Below are positions 22,669 to 32,556 of a stretch of 64,000 bases of DNA, one piece after another. The notes beneath the pieces were generated by a model, which was not told where the DNA came from, ran no database searches, and saw nothing but the letters and a program-made list of their open reading frames with translations. The number at the start of each line of letters is the position of its first letter. Positions within the stretch are counted from its first letter, which is position 1. Location of the stretch: contig JBITNC010000001.1 of the NCBI GenBank assembly GCA_050084985.1, forward strand, positions 34,472,001-34,536,000. Direction: 5' to 3'. The stretch is from Nageia nagi. Taxonomy: Eukaryota > Pinophyta. The position numbers and the translations under genes are program-made.

Positions 22669-23710
22669 TTTCCAGCACCTTATGCTTCGGATCCATGGAT
22701 GTCCGGAACCTTACCGGATTTTCCGGAAGTGGAAGTTTTTTCGCTTGCTTCTGCATCCATGACTCCTGCCCTTGTTTCATCTGCTGATACTGCTGCATGA
22801 TGCCATCCACGGATACCTGCTGCCCTGATATCATGATGAAGGGGGATCTGGCGCTCAACTCCTGAGATGAAGCGGCTACGATCTGTTGAGCTGGTGTCAC
22901 GGGACTAGCTTGGCTGGCCCCGGGGTTGCTGTTGCCGGAAGGGTTAGCGGCAGGAAGTGTTGGGATAGATGAGGGAGCGGACGATGGAGGTGGAGAGGGT
23001 GGGGGTGATGAAGGTATTGTAATGATGCTTGTGAGGGGAGGAATTTGTAGAATGGGTGTAGGAAGAAGGGGGCTCTGCCGTTGGGTGGACGGTGGTGAAA
23101 TGAGAGATGGTATGTGTGCAGCTGGAATAGCTGCTGGAATTGGGGGAAGGGTGATGGAAACGGAAATGGGAACAGTATGAGCCGGCAGAGCAGAAGAAAG
23201 AGAAAGAGGGGAAGAAGGAGTAGGAAGCGTACCTGAGGGCGTCGGGCTCCTCCTTCTCCTTTTAGGTGGTGGCGGTAGTGATGCCTTCTCCATCTGTGTT
23301 TTCCTTTTGGCCATGTAGACTCTTTCTGGCCTCTTAGTCACCGTCTCCGTGGAAATCTCCCTGATTTCCTCCTCATGTTGCTTTTCCCGGGCTGGTGCTT
23401 GAGACATAGCATGCCCCTGCTCTTCGCTGTCATCAGAATCTTCACCCGTAGGAACTTCTGTGGGATGTTCCAATCCCCACATCTCCTCAAATTTGTCGTC
23501 TAGATCAGATTCTAGAGGAGTGTTCCTATTCCCAGACTCAATCCTGTACTGGGTGAAGGCAGCTATCTTCTCTTCGCTCCATCTTTCATCCCTTAGTGTC
23601 TTCAAGGCCTTTTTCGAGATGGAGTCAGTTCTTGGGTTAAAATTTGCCTTCTTATTGTAGAAACTCAGCCATGGCGGTAAGAAGTCCTGAGTGGTTGCGG
23701 TGGTGGGCAT
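22631..23710 (-). CDS. TRG ORF3: proline-rich protein with a basic nuclear-localisation-like patch
   Basis: This open frame of 359 codons plus stop starts at ATG 23710 (MPTTATTQDFLPPWLSFY), about 13 bp after the ORF2 stop. The N-terminal ~95 residues are globular-looking. An acidic stretch (GEDSDDSEEQ) follows, then a basic patch PPPPKRRRRSPTPSG near residue 150 that resembles a nuclear localisation signal. A low-complexity Pro/Ser/Ile tract spans roughly residues 160-270, and a Gln-rich C-terminus (GIMQQYQQMKQGQESW) closes it. No known catalytic domain is seen. The order ORF2-ORF3-ORF4 with minimal gaps suggests one transcript. It could also be joined to ORF4 by a +1 shift in the 38-bp overlap. 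Function unknown. Confidence 0.75.
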   Translation of the reverse strand: MPTTATTQDFLPPWLSFYNKKANFNPRTDSISKKALKTLRDERWSEEKIAAFTQYRIESGNRNTPLESDLDDKFEEMWGLEHPTEVPTGEDSDDSEEQGHAMSQAPAREKQHEEEIREISTETVTKRPERVYMAKRKTQMEKASLPPPPKRRRRSPTPSGTLPTPSSPLSLSSALPAHTVPISVSITLPPIPAAIPAAHIPSLISPPSTQRQSPLLPTPILQIPPLTSIITIPSSPPPSPPPSSAPSSIPTLPAANPSGNSNPGASQASPVTPAQQIVAASSQELSARSPFIMISGQQVSVDGIMQQYQQMKQGQESWMQKQAKKLPLPENPVRFRTSMDPKHKVLENGYCPGSTRRAK

Positions 23711-23722
23711 CACCTTATCCTC

Positions 23723-25045
23723 CTACTCTGGATTTCGCCATTTAAGCAGCTCTGGCCTATTTTCAGCTCTGAAGGCCGGAGGATTGGGCTGGCTTCTCAG
23801 CTTCTTGCCAAAATTGTCATCCGGGTCATACGAACAATATTGACTCAATTCTTTCAATTTCAGCTTTAGGAGTTTTGCCCTTAAATGGTCACTTGCTCCC
23901 CTGCTCTGGAGCACCAGGTCATGCACCCTGTGGGGGAGAGCATAGACTCCTCTCTTCTTTGCGGCAGCTCCGTATTTCGAGTCAATGTAGTCCATCTGTC
24001 TGGCACATTCTATGCTGAAAATCCAATCCGTCACATGAATTGGCAGCAAAAATGGGGCCCCAGAAAATCCATACAACCTAATGAAGGTTCCATTCTCTGC
24101 AAAAAACCAGTCCCCGACCTCTCCATGGGGCAAGCGGAGGTATAGCTTGGAGGCTGTTGACAACCTCGGGACTGTAGGGGCTAATAGGCCCATTGCCGGA
24201 ATCAGAAAGTTCTCCACAAAGGAGTAATAGTTCGCCGAGGACCTCACTTCCTCAGTCCATTTGTCCACTGATTTGTGTGACCCATCTTCATTATTTCGAA
24301 CCAGGGTCAACTCCTTAAAGACATCTGCATTCTGATGAATCATCATCCATACAATGTATGAGGTATAGAAAAAAAAAAACCCCTCCCCGATCTTCCCCAG
24401 TTGTTCGGCTATTCCATCTGAGAGGGCAATGGCCCAGTCATACATTGTGGGGGAAATGGGGTGAGAAATTTGATAAGCTATCATCAACTTTGAAGGTGAG
24501 ATGTATCTATCTGTTTCCTCTCCTGCCACTATGGCTAGCATAGACAGAAGTAATTGCAGATGTGTGGAAAAATTTGACAATGGGAGCTCGAAATTTGGGA
24601 ACTCTCTAAACCTTATGGACCCGGCTGTGTTTTTATTTAGCCAAGAAGTAATGCTTGCCCTCAGGTTGGCGTTAGGGGTGCTATACCAATCGATTTACAC
24701 GAGGGAGGTCATAGGAGGGGGTGGACAGAAAGCCTCCGCTATTGCAACGGAATCCAGTTTTAGGATGGTCTTCCCCTGCAAATCCCTGACTATCCTAGTC
24801 GCGGGATCGAATGCCCCTTTTACAATTTCTACCAACTCGGGAGCAGGAAAGCATCTATGCGGGACAAAATGCATAAGACCCAAACCCATGGGTGAGTGTG
24901 CTATATGGTTGAAGCTGAAGTTCGGGCACTTACCTTCTGCGATGCCCTTGGGATTTTTATTTGGGGCTGTAATCTCTGTATCCCACAGCAACTCCATTGA
25001 ATCGGATACCTTCCTTACGGTCTTTGCCGCTGATCCTGAGCTCAT
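23723..25045 (-). pseudogene. TRG ORF2: conserved unknown protein, one in-frame stop
   Basis: The frame opens at ATG 25045 (MSSGSAAKTVRK), directly downstream of two in-frame stops, and runs to 23723. That gives 440 codons, interrupted only by a TAA near 24695 (PPPPMTSLV-stop-IDWYSTP). Recognisable stretches are FDPATRIVRDLQGKTILKL, an aromatic helix FFFFYTSYIVWMMIHQNA, YYSFVENFLIPAMG, and DWIFSIECARQMDYI. The general build resembles domesticated or transposon-borne plant 'mobile domain' proteins, but I cannot assign a family. There is no reverse-transcriptase, integrase or protease motif. A degraded relative lies at ~58200-59420 with the same motifs, and the interval between YY and DW is about 201 bp in both. 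The single stop may be a recent mutation of this copy or a read-through point. Confidence 0.8.
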
Positions 25046-25572
25046 TGCCGTTTGCTTGAGTTTTGCTTATCACCCTTCTTGGGCCACTGCTTATGCCTCA
25101 AACTCGAATTCTCTTGCTCTGTTTCACAGTTCCTGGCGATGCTCAGTAAGCGCTAATTTTGCAAATTTGTGAGCCAAAACTTTTTATGAATACTAGCATA
25201 TAGGTGCCTTGGTGGGTAGTGCTCTGGGTCTTTTAATAGCTCACTTGAACGCACGATCTTTCGGAGCAAGGGAAATCAACTCACGACAGCCGCATTAATA
25301 ACTGATTTGCCGTTTTACGATCTTTTCGGGAACCTTGGGATTTGATTGCATGTACCCTCTTGGAAACTTTAATTCTGCCGGCGCAAAAAGGTTCCACTAC
25401 TATTTACGTTACGCTAGTAGTAAATTACTGACAATAACCACTCGAAATAAATGCAACATCACACTATTTACAATATGTATACAAATCAAATTCCTTCCTT
25501 CCAACGGTCACTTTCCCACGCTGGCGGGCTTCAGAAAAACTACTGTGTCCGCTGGTGTGGAATTCATCAAGT
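25046..25572. other. Gap between gag and ORF2 in TRG
   Basis: About 530 bp without a supported reading frame on the element's strand. In an autonomous gypsy element the protease would begin here. No D-S/T-G-A motif is seen. It could hold a splice site or internal promoter for ORF2-4, but no specific signal is clear. Confidence 0.5.
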
Positions 25573-26838
25573 TCACGTTCCGGCTTTGTCATCCGCCACG
25601 CCAGGCGGAGGAATACCTCCGCTCCTCGACAGATACTCTTGGTATTGAAAAATAGGGCAGGTTGTTTGTTCATGAGCATCATTACAAGCCAAACACAACC
25701 CATTAACCGCCCCGGAAGTGGAAGCTTGGTCCACGTCCTCATTCAACACATGTTGAGCTTTCTCTACAGCAGGGTAGGGATATCTTCTGGCATTATTTTG
25801 TCTGGTCAACACGGTAATCTGGTTTGCCATATTTCTACACAAATTCTGGAGTTCCTGAATTTCTGTAGATGATGCTAATCCTTGGTTCATATTAGGCTGA
25901 TGTGGAGCTGGTAAGGCCAAGGGAGCTCTAGGAATTGGCAAATTTGACGACCAGGGTTGAACAGGGGCAGGAATATTAGCCAGAGGCGGAACTGAACTGA
26001 TTACCGGAGGTCTCAAAATTTGCTGTTGTGTTGTGGTTATTGGGAAATAGGGCATTGGCATACGGCTTGGTAATTTCCCAACTGCAATAAGGCATGATTC
26101 AGCATATACTGCTTGTCTATAGACCTCCGGAAAGGTATTCACTCCGAAATTTTGGATTTGCAGAGAGAGATCCGGAGGAAAGGCTCTCAGATAATACATC
26201 AAAGCTTGAAACTGCTGAGGCTTGACTGGCATGGGTACTCTTGTCCACGTTCTCTGAAATCTAATGTTGAAATCCGGGATGTTTTCTTGTTCAAACCTTT
26301 TGATTGAAGTAAACTGGGTTAACAAGGAAAAGGGATCCCCTAGTTCATTAAACTCCAGGATAAAAGGCTCTGCCAGTTGAGCCCAGGTACTGATGGATCC
26401 ATTAGAAAGGCCCCTGTACCAATCCAGGACCTTTCCTTTGAAAGACTGAGCCAGTAATCTCACCATAATATCTTCATGCTGAATATTATGAATCTTTGCT
26501 AGGCCGGCTACATCCACACAGTGCTCATAAGCCGTTTTTTCTGAAGTTACATCAAACTCCGGAAGGGTTTTAAAAACATTTGCTGGGATATCATGTAATA
26601 CCGCCAGAGCTATGGGTACCCCATTGTCCCATTCCGGATAAATATTCTGAGCTGGATTAGCCATTTCAGGAAAGGTATCTCTAGTATGAAGATTGGATGG
26701 TTCTGGCTTGATAAAGGATTTTAGGGAGTCGATACTATTCAGAGACTTAGACTTGATCAGGGTCTTTCTCCTAGGAGTATCTAACTTCCCAAACTCCTGT
26801 TTTTCTTTTGCTGCTCTAGTTTTAGATCTTGTCCACAT
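25573..26838 (-). CDS. gag: TRG Gag (Ty3/gypsy type)
   Basis: An uninterrupted Gag frame. I chose the Met at 26838 (MWTRSKTRAAKEKQEF, 421 residues) because the frame upstream of it runs back through the primer binding site into the LTR, where translation cannot be meaningful. The retrotransposon Gag domain is recognisable by VRLLAQSFKGKVLDWYRGL, then STWAQLAEPFILEFNELG and RFEQENIPDFNIRFQRTW (about residues 120-220). A Pro-rich linker follows, then a zinc-knuckle-like C-x2-C-x3-H-x4-C (CLACNDAHEQTTC) near the C-terminus. This spacing is one residue shorter than the usual x4. The protein would form particles and package RNA. The frame is intact, but no pol follows it, so the element must borrow enzymes. 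Confidence 0.9.
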   Translation of the reverse strand: MWTRSKTRAAKEKQEFGKLDTPRRKTLIKSKSLNSIDSLKSFIKPEPSNLHTRDTFPEMANPAQNIYPEWDNGVPIALAVLHDIPANVFKTLPEFDVTSEKTAYEHCVDVAGLAKIHNIQHEDIMVRLLAQSFKGKVLDWYRGLSNGSISTWAQLAEPFILEFNELGDPFSLLTQFTSIKRFEQENIPDFNIRFQRTWTRVPMPVKPQQFQALMYYLRAFPPDLSLQIQNFGVNTFPEVYRQAVYAESCLIAVGKLPSRMPMPYFPITTTQQQILRPPVISSVPPLANIPAPVQPWSSNLPIPRAPLALPAPHQPNMNQGLASSTEIQELQNLCRNMANQITVLTRQNNARRYPYPAVEKAQHVLNEDVDQASTSGAVNGLCLACNDAHEQTTCPIFQYQEYLSRSGGIPPPGVADDKAGT

Positions 26839-26956
26839 AAACTCTAGGTTGCAAAAGAAAATGACAGGTTCAAAGCACCTATGATATTCACAAATAATTT
26901 GCTTTAATACATACCATGGATGGTGCTTCAGCAGAGTCGCCAATAAATTTCTTCGT

Positions 26957-26975
26957 GTCCCACCGGGCGTGCCAA
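26957..26975 (-). other. Candidate primer binding site of TRG
   Basis: On the - strand TTGGCACGCCCGGTGGGAC begins 10 bases after the end of the 5' LTR. Its complement ends in GTGCCA(A), as expected for the 3' end of a tRNA with CCA. I could not name the tRNA. It supports - strand orientation together with gag. Confidence 0.7.
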
Positions 26976-26985
26976 AAAGAAATAC

Positions 26986-28494
26986 TGTTGATTGAGATTG
27001 TGTAATATGTGCGCCTGGAACAATCTTAACCAAAGTAGTTCACGAACAGACTGTGGGACGCAGCCTGATCTCCGGAGAAGGCCGGTTCCTTATCCATTGG
27101 GTAGAGAAAAAGTAACAGGAAAGAGATGAAAAGAGTAGGGAGCGAGAGATTCAAGCAAAAGGATAGGGTAACAAGAAAGGAAGTAAAAGGATAGGGTAAC
27201 GAGAGAGGAAGTAAAGGGATAGGGTAACGAGAGAGAAAGCAAAGGGGTAGATCACTAGTTCAGCGCGGGCTTTCGCAGTGTGCGAAACCTTGGCCTGAAT
27301 CTAGTGTCGCAGCCACAGAACAAGTTCTCACTCTCTGAATAGCTCCCCAGCTTCTACTCTACCATGTAGCAGACACAGTTATACTAGCAACCCGCAACTA
27401 TTACTCAGGAAACAAGCTAAGCTGCCACAATGTAACCAAATTAAGAATAACAATTACGAGTGCTAGACAAGAAAGGTCAAGATGGTTTCATAGTACCGGA
27501 CTGAAGCTACAGGTCTTCGAGAACAAATGAAAAGGGCAATACTAGGCTTCCGACCCTAGTTTCTCTTTATTTTCATATATTTATACTATATTAATAACAG
27601 TTACAAGATTATAGAATAGAAACGTTTACAAAACGGCCGCAAGATTCTGGCCTTCTTGAACTGACACCACCTACATACGCCACTTGGCCGTCTGTTACAA
27701 AGTTGGGCGGATTGCAGACGATACGGTTCCTAGATGATTGTGCTCAGGCATCTTGCAGACTTACTCTCTTTCAGGATTTCTTAATTCTATGGCTCAGGCT
27801 CTTCAATCTTTCTTTGCGGGCCTATTTTCCTCCGGGACTCGGTTTCATTCACCAATGTTAATCTTATTTCTTTCCCTGACGTCAGCTTCATATCTCCGGA
27901 ATATTTCGCTTTTCGGAGGGACTTGTGTTGATCTCATCGCCTCCGGGGCCGGTTTCATTCACTAATGTTAATTTTGCCTTTTCTTGTGACGTCATCCTCG
28001 GACTTCCGGAATGATTCGCCTTCAGGGCTCCGGATACTGAATTACTCCTTCCTGATGTCATTTCTTCCGGACTCCGGTTTTCCTCAAAACGTTAACTTCA
28101 TTTTTCGCCATAACGTCAGCTTCATATTTCCGGAATGCATCACTCACTGGCTCCGGGTACTGGATTACTTCGCGCTGACATCACCTCCTCTGGGCTCCGG
28201 TTCCATTCAAAATGTGAACGTTGTTTCCCCGTGACGTCATTATTTCATTTCTCCGGAATGCTTTGTTTCCCGGAGAACTTATGCTGACTTTATCTTTTCC
28301 GGAACTTGGTTTTCACCCAAAAAATAATTATCTTATCCTCCGCACGTCTCCACTTTATTCCGGAAAACTTTACTCTGACTCCGGGCTGCTTTATCTGCTC
28401 CAGAAAAACTCCCGGAGATCTTCGAATGAATCCGTAGAGGCAGGTAGAGTACACCGTGGCTTTACTTCAAGGATTTATTATGGAGGAATCTACA
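26986..28494 (-). mobile_element. 5' LTR of TRG (1509 bp)
   Basis: Same length as the left LTR and nearly identical to it. On the - strand it precedes the primer binding site and gag. It carries the TGACGTCA-type series (27877, 27987, 28053, 28176 and 28232; the site at 28111 has become TAACGTCA), the TATAAATATAT box at 27575-27585 and the 28-bp repeats at 27157-27240. As the 5' LTR it should drive transcription of gag and ORF2-4 leftwards. Confidence 0.97.
27575..27585 (-). promoter_or_regulatory. TATA box of the TRG 5' LTR
   Basis: TATAAATATAT on the - strand lies downstream of the TGACGTCA series and upstream of the 28-bp repeats, where a U3/R boundary is expected. The reverse strand is also TATA-like, so orientation rests on gag. 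Confidence 0.55.
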
Positions 28495-28499
28495 ATATG
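28495..28499. repeat. Right target-site duplication of TRG
   Basis: ATATG, identical to 19954-19958. Confidence 0.95.
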
Positions 28500-28658
28500 C
28501 AAGAAGATTCAAACTTATTTAGGTAGTCACACAAGATATCTGGAAGTACTACAATTATTCCACATGCATCGTACTATGTATCTATAACTACTTTATAAGA
28601 AATCTCATGCTAGAGTCTAGTAACATACCTTGAGATGAAACTAAAGGCAACTACTTCT
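28500..28658. other. Flank interrupted by TRG, no gene
   Basis: This is the continuation of the sequence that ends at 19958. Nothing recognisable. Confidence 0.5.
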
Positions 28659-29155
28659 TGTTGGAATGTATAATGCATTATCATAAGGTTTTGTAATGTT
28701 TCTCTTTGTAAATTTACTAATACTTAAAAGTATTCCTAGATACTTTAAGTATTTGATTGAATATGATAATGTAACTTATCCTACACTCCATCTCATGAGC
28801 ATGCCCCTTGGGTAAAAGGGTGAAGCATGTCATGCCTTTGTAAAATGGTTAAAAAGGTGATCCAAAGGGGGATTTTCACCTATAAATAAAAGGCCCCCTA
28901 TTTGTGATCACTCATCAAATTGTGAAGTAAAATTGGTCTAGGATTAGTTATTAAGAGGTGTAGAATGAGGTTTTGTAAAAGAGTTATCTTTGTGAATGAA
29001 GAAATATCTTAGATAGTGGATGTACTCATAGTTGGAGGAACCACTTTATATCTTATGTCAATTTGTGAGATTGTTATGCTTTGAGTTTTGATGTTTGAGT
29101 GAGCTTTCAAGTGATCTTTGTAGTTTACAATTTTATTCTTTAAGGATTGAATCCT
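28659..29155 (+). mobile_element. Solo LTR of the Copia-A/B family
   Basis: It begins TGTTGGAATGTATAATGC and follows the Copia-A and Copia-B LTRs throughout, including CATGAGCATGCCCCTTGGG and TAGTTGGAGGAACCACTT. It is not followed by a primer binding site, nor preceded by a polypurine tract or pol. A solo LTR left by recombination is the simplest reading. The right end has diverged and no clear 5-bp duplication is seen (left flank CTTCT). Confidence 0.85.
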
Positions 29156-31857
29156 TCGCTTATAAAAAGGAAGTGTGACATAAAGTGGTCCTCACTCTAA
29201 GTATATTCCTTTTGCTTGTAATTTAGCAAGGAAGGTTCAACTAATGAATATTCCACATTGAATCCATCCAAAATTTTCCTTTTAAGTTGATTTTATTCCT
29301 TTAGGGTTTCTTTTTAACCTAGGTTACTTCTAAGTTTATTCTCCACCTTTATTGATTTGACATTACTCATTTATTTGGGATTATATGAGGGTTATTTAAT
29401 TAGGTTCTATATTATAAGTTACCATTGAATCCAAGTCTTAAACCTTGAACAATTGTTCTTAGGAATATTATTAAACCTAAGTCTTTTCTCTTATTTCTTA
29501 TTTGTAAATAACTACTATTAAGTAACTCTTATCTTTTCATTATTAGAGTAGTCCCATTTGATCCCTTTGATCTTTTTTTTTCTTAACTACCATTGTATTT
29601 CCTACTATGTGTTGGAACACAAATCTTATAAGTTCCCATTTCTATTCATTTACAAGAGTCAAGGTGTAATTAATGAGTTTATTTTACTTCTACATTGTAT
29701 CATTAAATAGTCTCCCTTGTATTGAAAATCCCTTTTCTCTTTATGTAATGTGAATTACATCTTAAAGTATGTTAGGAAAATGGGATTTATTAATTCTTAT
29801 TTGTATAAAATAGAGGATTAATACTATTAATATGTAGAGCACTAAGACTTATCCCATCCTTTAATATTTATTTAAGCAAGGTTGAATTAAAATTGACCAA
29901 ATGATTTGTTTCCCTTATTTGTTCTTAATGTTCTTGTATTACCTTTTGTCTTTATATGGGAATTATAATTCTTATTATAGAATTTAAGAGATTTCAAAAA
30001 GAATTCATTGAAGAGTGGATTATATCACATGCCCATTAATTAAACCTTGAAGGGATTACATGAGTTTTTCACCAAACTTGCATTCTATAAAATTATTACT
30101 TGATGATATATTAAAGTACAAGAGTTAGGGTAACCCTTATGATTTATAAGAGGGTTCCCTTACAATATTTAATATACATTGTAGATATAAGTAAAATTGG
30201 TCTAGAAATTCTTCAGGCATCATCTTCCTCTTGATGTCGAATCTCCATCTTCATCTTTTGAGCTTTTCCAAAGATCAAGGTGATTGGATTGATTACTAAG
30301 AAAGGTTTGGAGTTTTGAGGATCAGAAGAACCCTTTTCAAATTTATGACCATAATGCAAATATTTATATGGAAATTAGGATATTTTAGGTCCTTTCTAGG
30401 ACTACCTCCCTTCCTTAGTCACATGACAAATTTTCAAAATCAAAACAATACCCATGATCCTTGCTCAAAGTAACAATATTTTCATATCAAACTATACATC
30501 TTCAATTATTAACTTATATCCAATATATGAAGAATGCACATATAATCAATTCTAATTCCTTTATGCACCATATTATAAATTATTGAATATTCACAATGAT
30601 ACTAACTTATAACAACAATTTCATATCATACCAAAAACTAATATAGTGGAATATTCTACTATAGTAACAAATGCTTAAATGTGGAATATCTAAAAAGGAT
30701 TTAATTACAACTGGTAGTCATCTATTCCCATGGTCCATACTTTATATATAAAAAAGGATTTATTAAAGTACTATCATGTGTAATATGTGTTAGCACTAGT
30801 CGACATAAAGGCTTTGGAACTTAGTAAATTTTAATGATGTTCTGAAATGTATATGGGTGGTGACCTTGTTCACAAGAAAATAGATTTAGAATCATATTCA
30901 TTTCCATTATCAAGAAAAGGAGTAATGACATCACCATAATTATTATAGTGTTATTCTCTATTGGGAAAAATACAACATTCACCATAGATCTATCAAGGTT
31001 TTATTGTATGTATTAAGGGGAGTTTCATTGTGGAGAGGTGATCATTAGTTTTAAGGGTGACCAAATCATTTCAATATTACTCAATGATCATAGATCCATT
31101 GTGTTTTATTATATAAGGTTATGCAAGGAAAAGAAGAAATAATGATGTCCTCATCATAATCACATAACGAATCTGATGAGTCTTCCTAAGGTGCAACAAT
31201 GTAGGGGTATTGAAGACTTTCCTAGAGAGTAGCTACATAGAGGGAGAAAAAGATTTGTCTAAGTACAAGAAATGCCTTCTCAAGTTGTGAGAGTGTTGTC
31301 AAAATGAACATGGAGAGAGAACAACATCCCTTTCCTAGTTTTAGGTTCAAAAGAGGGCTACATATATTTTTGAGGGGATAATTCAGATTGGGAAATGGGA
31401 AACCCCAGAGAACTTGATGTATATTGAAATGGGAAGAAACTTGATTCTATACCATGTCCCTTGGAATACACCAATTCTTGTAAGGTATTGAATGATCCAA
31501 GGTGGAAATGATGCTATTTGATGAAGGCTTTATTGAAACAACTAGACTACCTTATGGAGATAAATCTAAAAAGGCATTTTTATATTGGATGAGGCTTAGT
31601 ATAAATTATAAGTTTCTATGATTCATTATAAGCACAACATGGGGAAGGAGATGGGCATACAAAAATAATTTTTTTCCTTGTAATGCAATACAAACTTATA
31701 GATTCAATACATCATGGGGAGAGAAATAAGCACAATTAGATATACAATACTTTCTAGCTACATTATCCTATAATATTAAAAATGGAAGTTGGAAAATTAT
31801 TTGGTAACTTGAGCGTAGTAGAGGAATAAGAATTAATCTAAACCATTTAATGAGTGG
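29156..31857. other. AT-rich intergenic sequence, no gene recognised
   Basis: About 2.7 kb with no long reading frame, RNA gene or transposon terminus that I can support. It includes scattered short T-rich and A-rich runs. Confidence 0.6.
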
Positions 31858-31862
31858 ACTCT
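31858..31862. repeat. Left target-site duplication of Gyp-d
   Basis: ACTCT, repeated exactly at 35569-35573. Confidence 0.93.
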
Positions 31863-32475
31863 TGTAATGTACCCAAATTTGTAAAATGTCCACTTTCTCT
31901 CCTCTTGGAGTGTGACGTTCATGGCAAAGGAGGAGAAACCAAAAATAAATTAATTTAGGAGTATTTTATTAATATTTTGCATTTATTTCTGTAACCAAGG
32001 CTAAAGAGACCCTTGAGGCACTCACCCTTGGATTTTGTTTAATTAATCTAGCTTAATTATTTGTAATTAATGCAATATTAGTCTCTCATAATGGGACATT
32101 GCATTTATGAGCCATTGATCTTGTAATTTGGCATCTCTAGGCAACCATTTGGGACGTTGGGCTTCCTAGGTCCCTAGATGATTTAATTTTTCATCCCAAG
32201 ACATCAAAAGAGGGACATTTCACTTTAAGTGATTCCAAGGTATGAGAGATCTTGTTATAAAAGGAGATGGGATGCATCATTTGGGGCATGCTTGAAGATC
32301 ATCAGAGTTTATCTCTTTCCAAGGGTTAGCAACTAGTGGAGTTGCAGCTTTCTAGCTAGCTTAATGGGAGAGCTCGAGCTAGTGTGGAGGAGTTCTTACC
32401 TAAACTAGGATAGTAGCTTGAGCCAGTTAGGTGGAGTTGCTAGAGTAGCTCGAGCCAGTGAGGTGGAGTTACCAA
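31863..32475 (+). mobile_element. 5' LTR of Gyp-d, truncated
   Basis: It starts TGTAATGTACCCAAATTTG and matches the first ~610 bp of the 3' LTR (34442-35568), including two 32-bp repeats (32412-32475). The remaining ~500 bp of the LTR and the primer binding site are missing. A short inverted patch replaces them. Confidence 0.9.
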
Positions 32476-32556
32476 AGTATGGAATAGTTCCACCACACTA
32501 GCTAGATCTGGATCAAGGATGGAATAGTTCCACCACACTAGCTCGAACTATTCTAG
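32476..32556 (+). repeat. Inverted, duplicated LTR fragment at the 5' break of Gyp-d
   Basis: ATGGAATAGTTCCACCACAC occurs twice, 40 bp apart (about 32479 and 32519). It is the reverse complement of sequence found once in the 3' LTR near 35055-35090. This marks a small inversion plus duplication at the point where the 5' LTR end was lost. Confidence 0.85.

Noticed and set aside
24695-25045. Assigning ORF2 to the plant mobile domain (aminotransferase-like) family
   Set aside because: The general pattern is similar, but I could not match a diagnostic motif by eye, so the family is left open.
24501-25172. A 223-codon + strand reading frame opposite ORF2
   Set aside because: It is the antisense shadow of ORF2, which has the recognisable relic at 58200-59420. 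The + strand translation has no motif.
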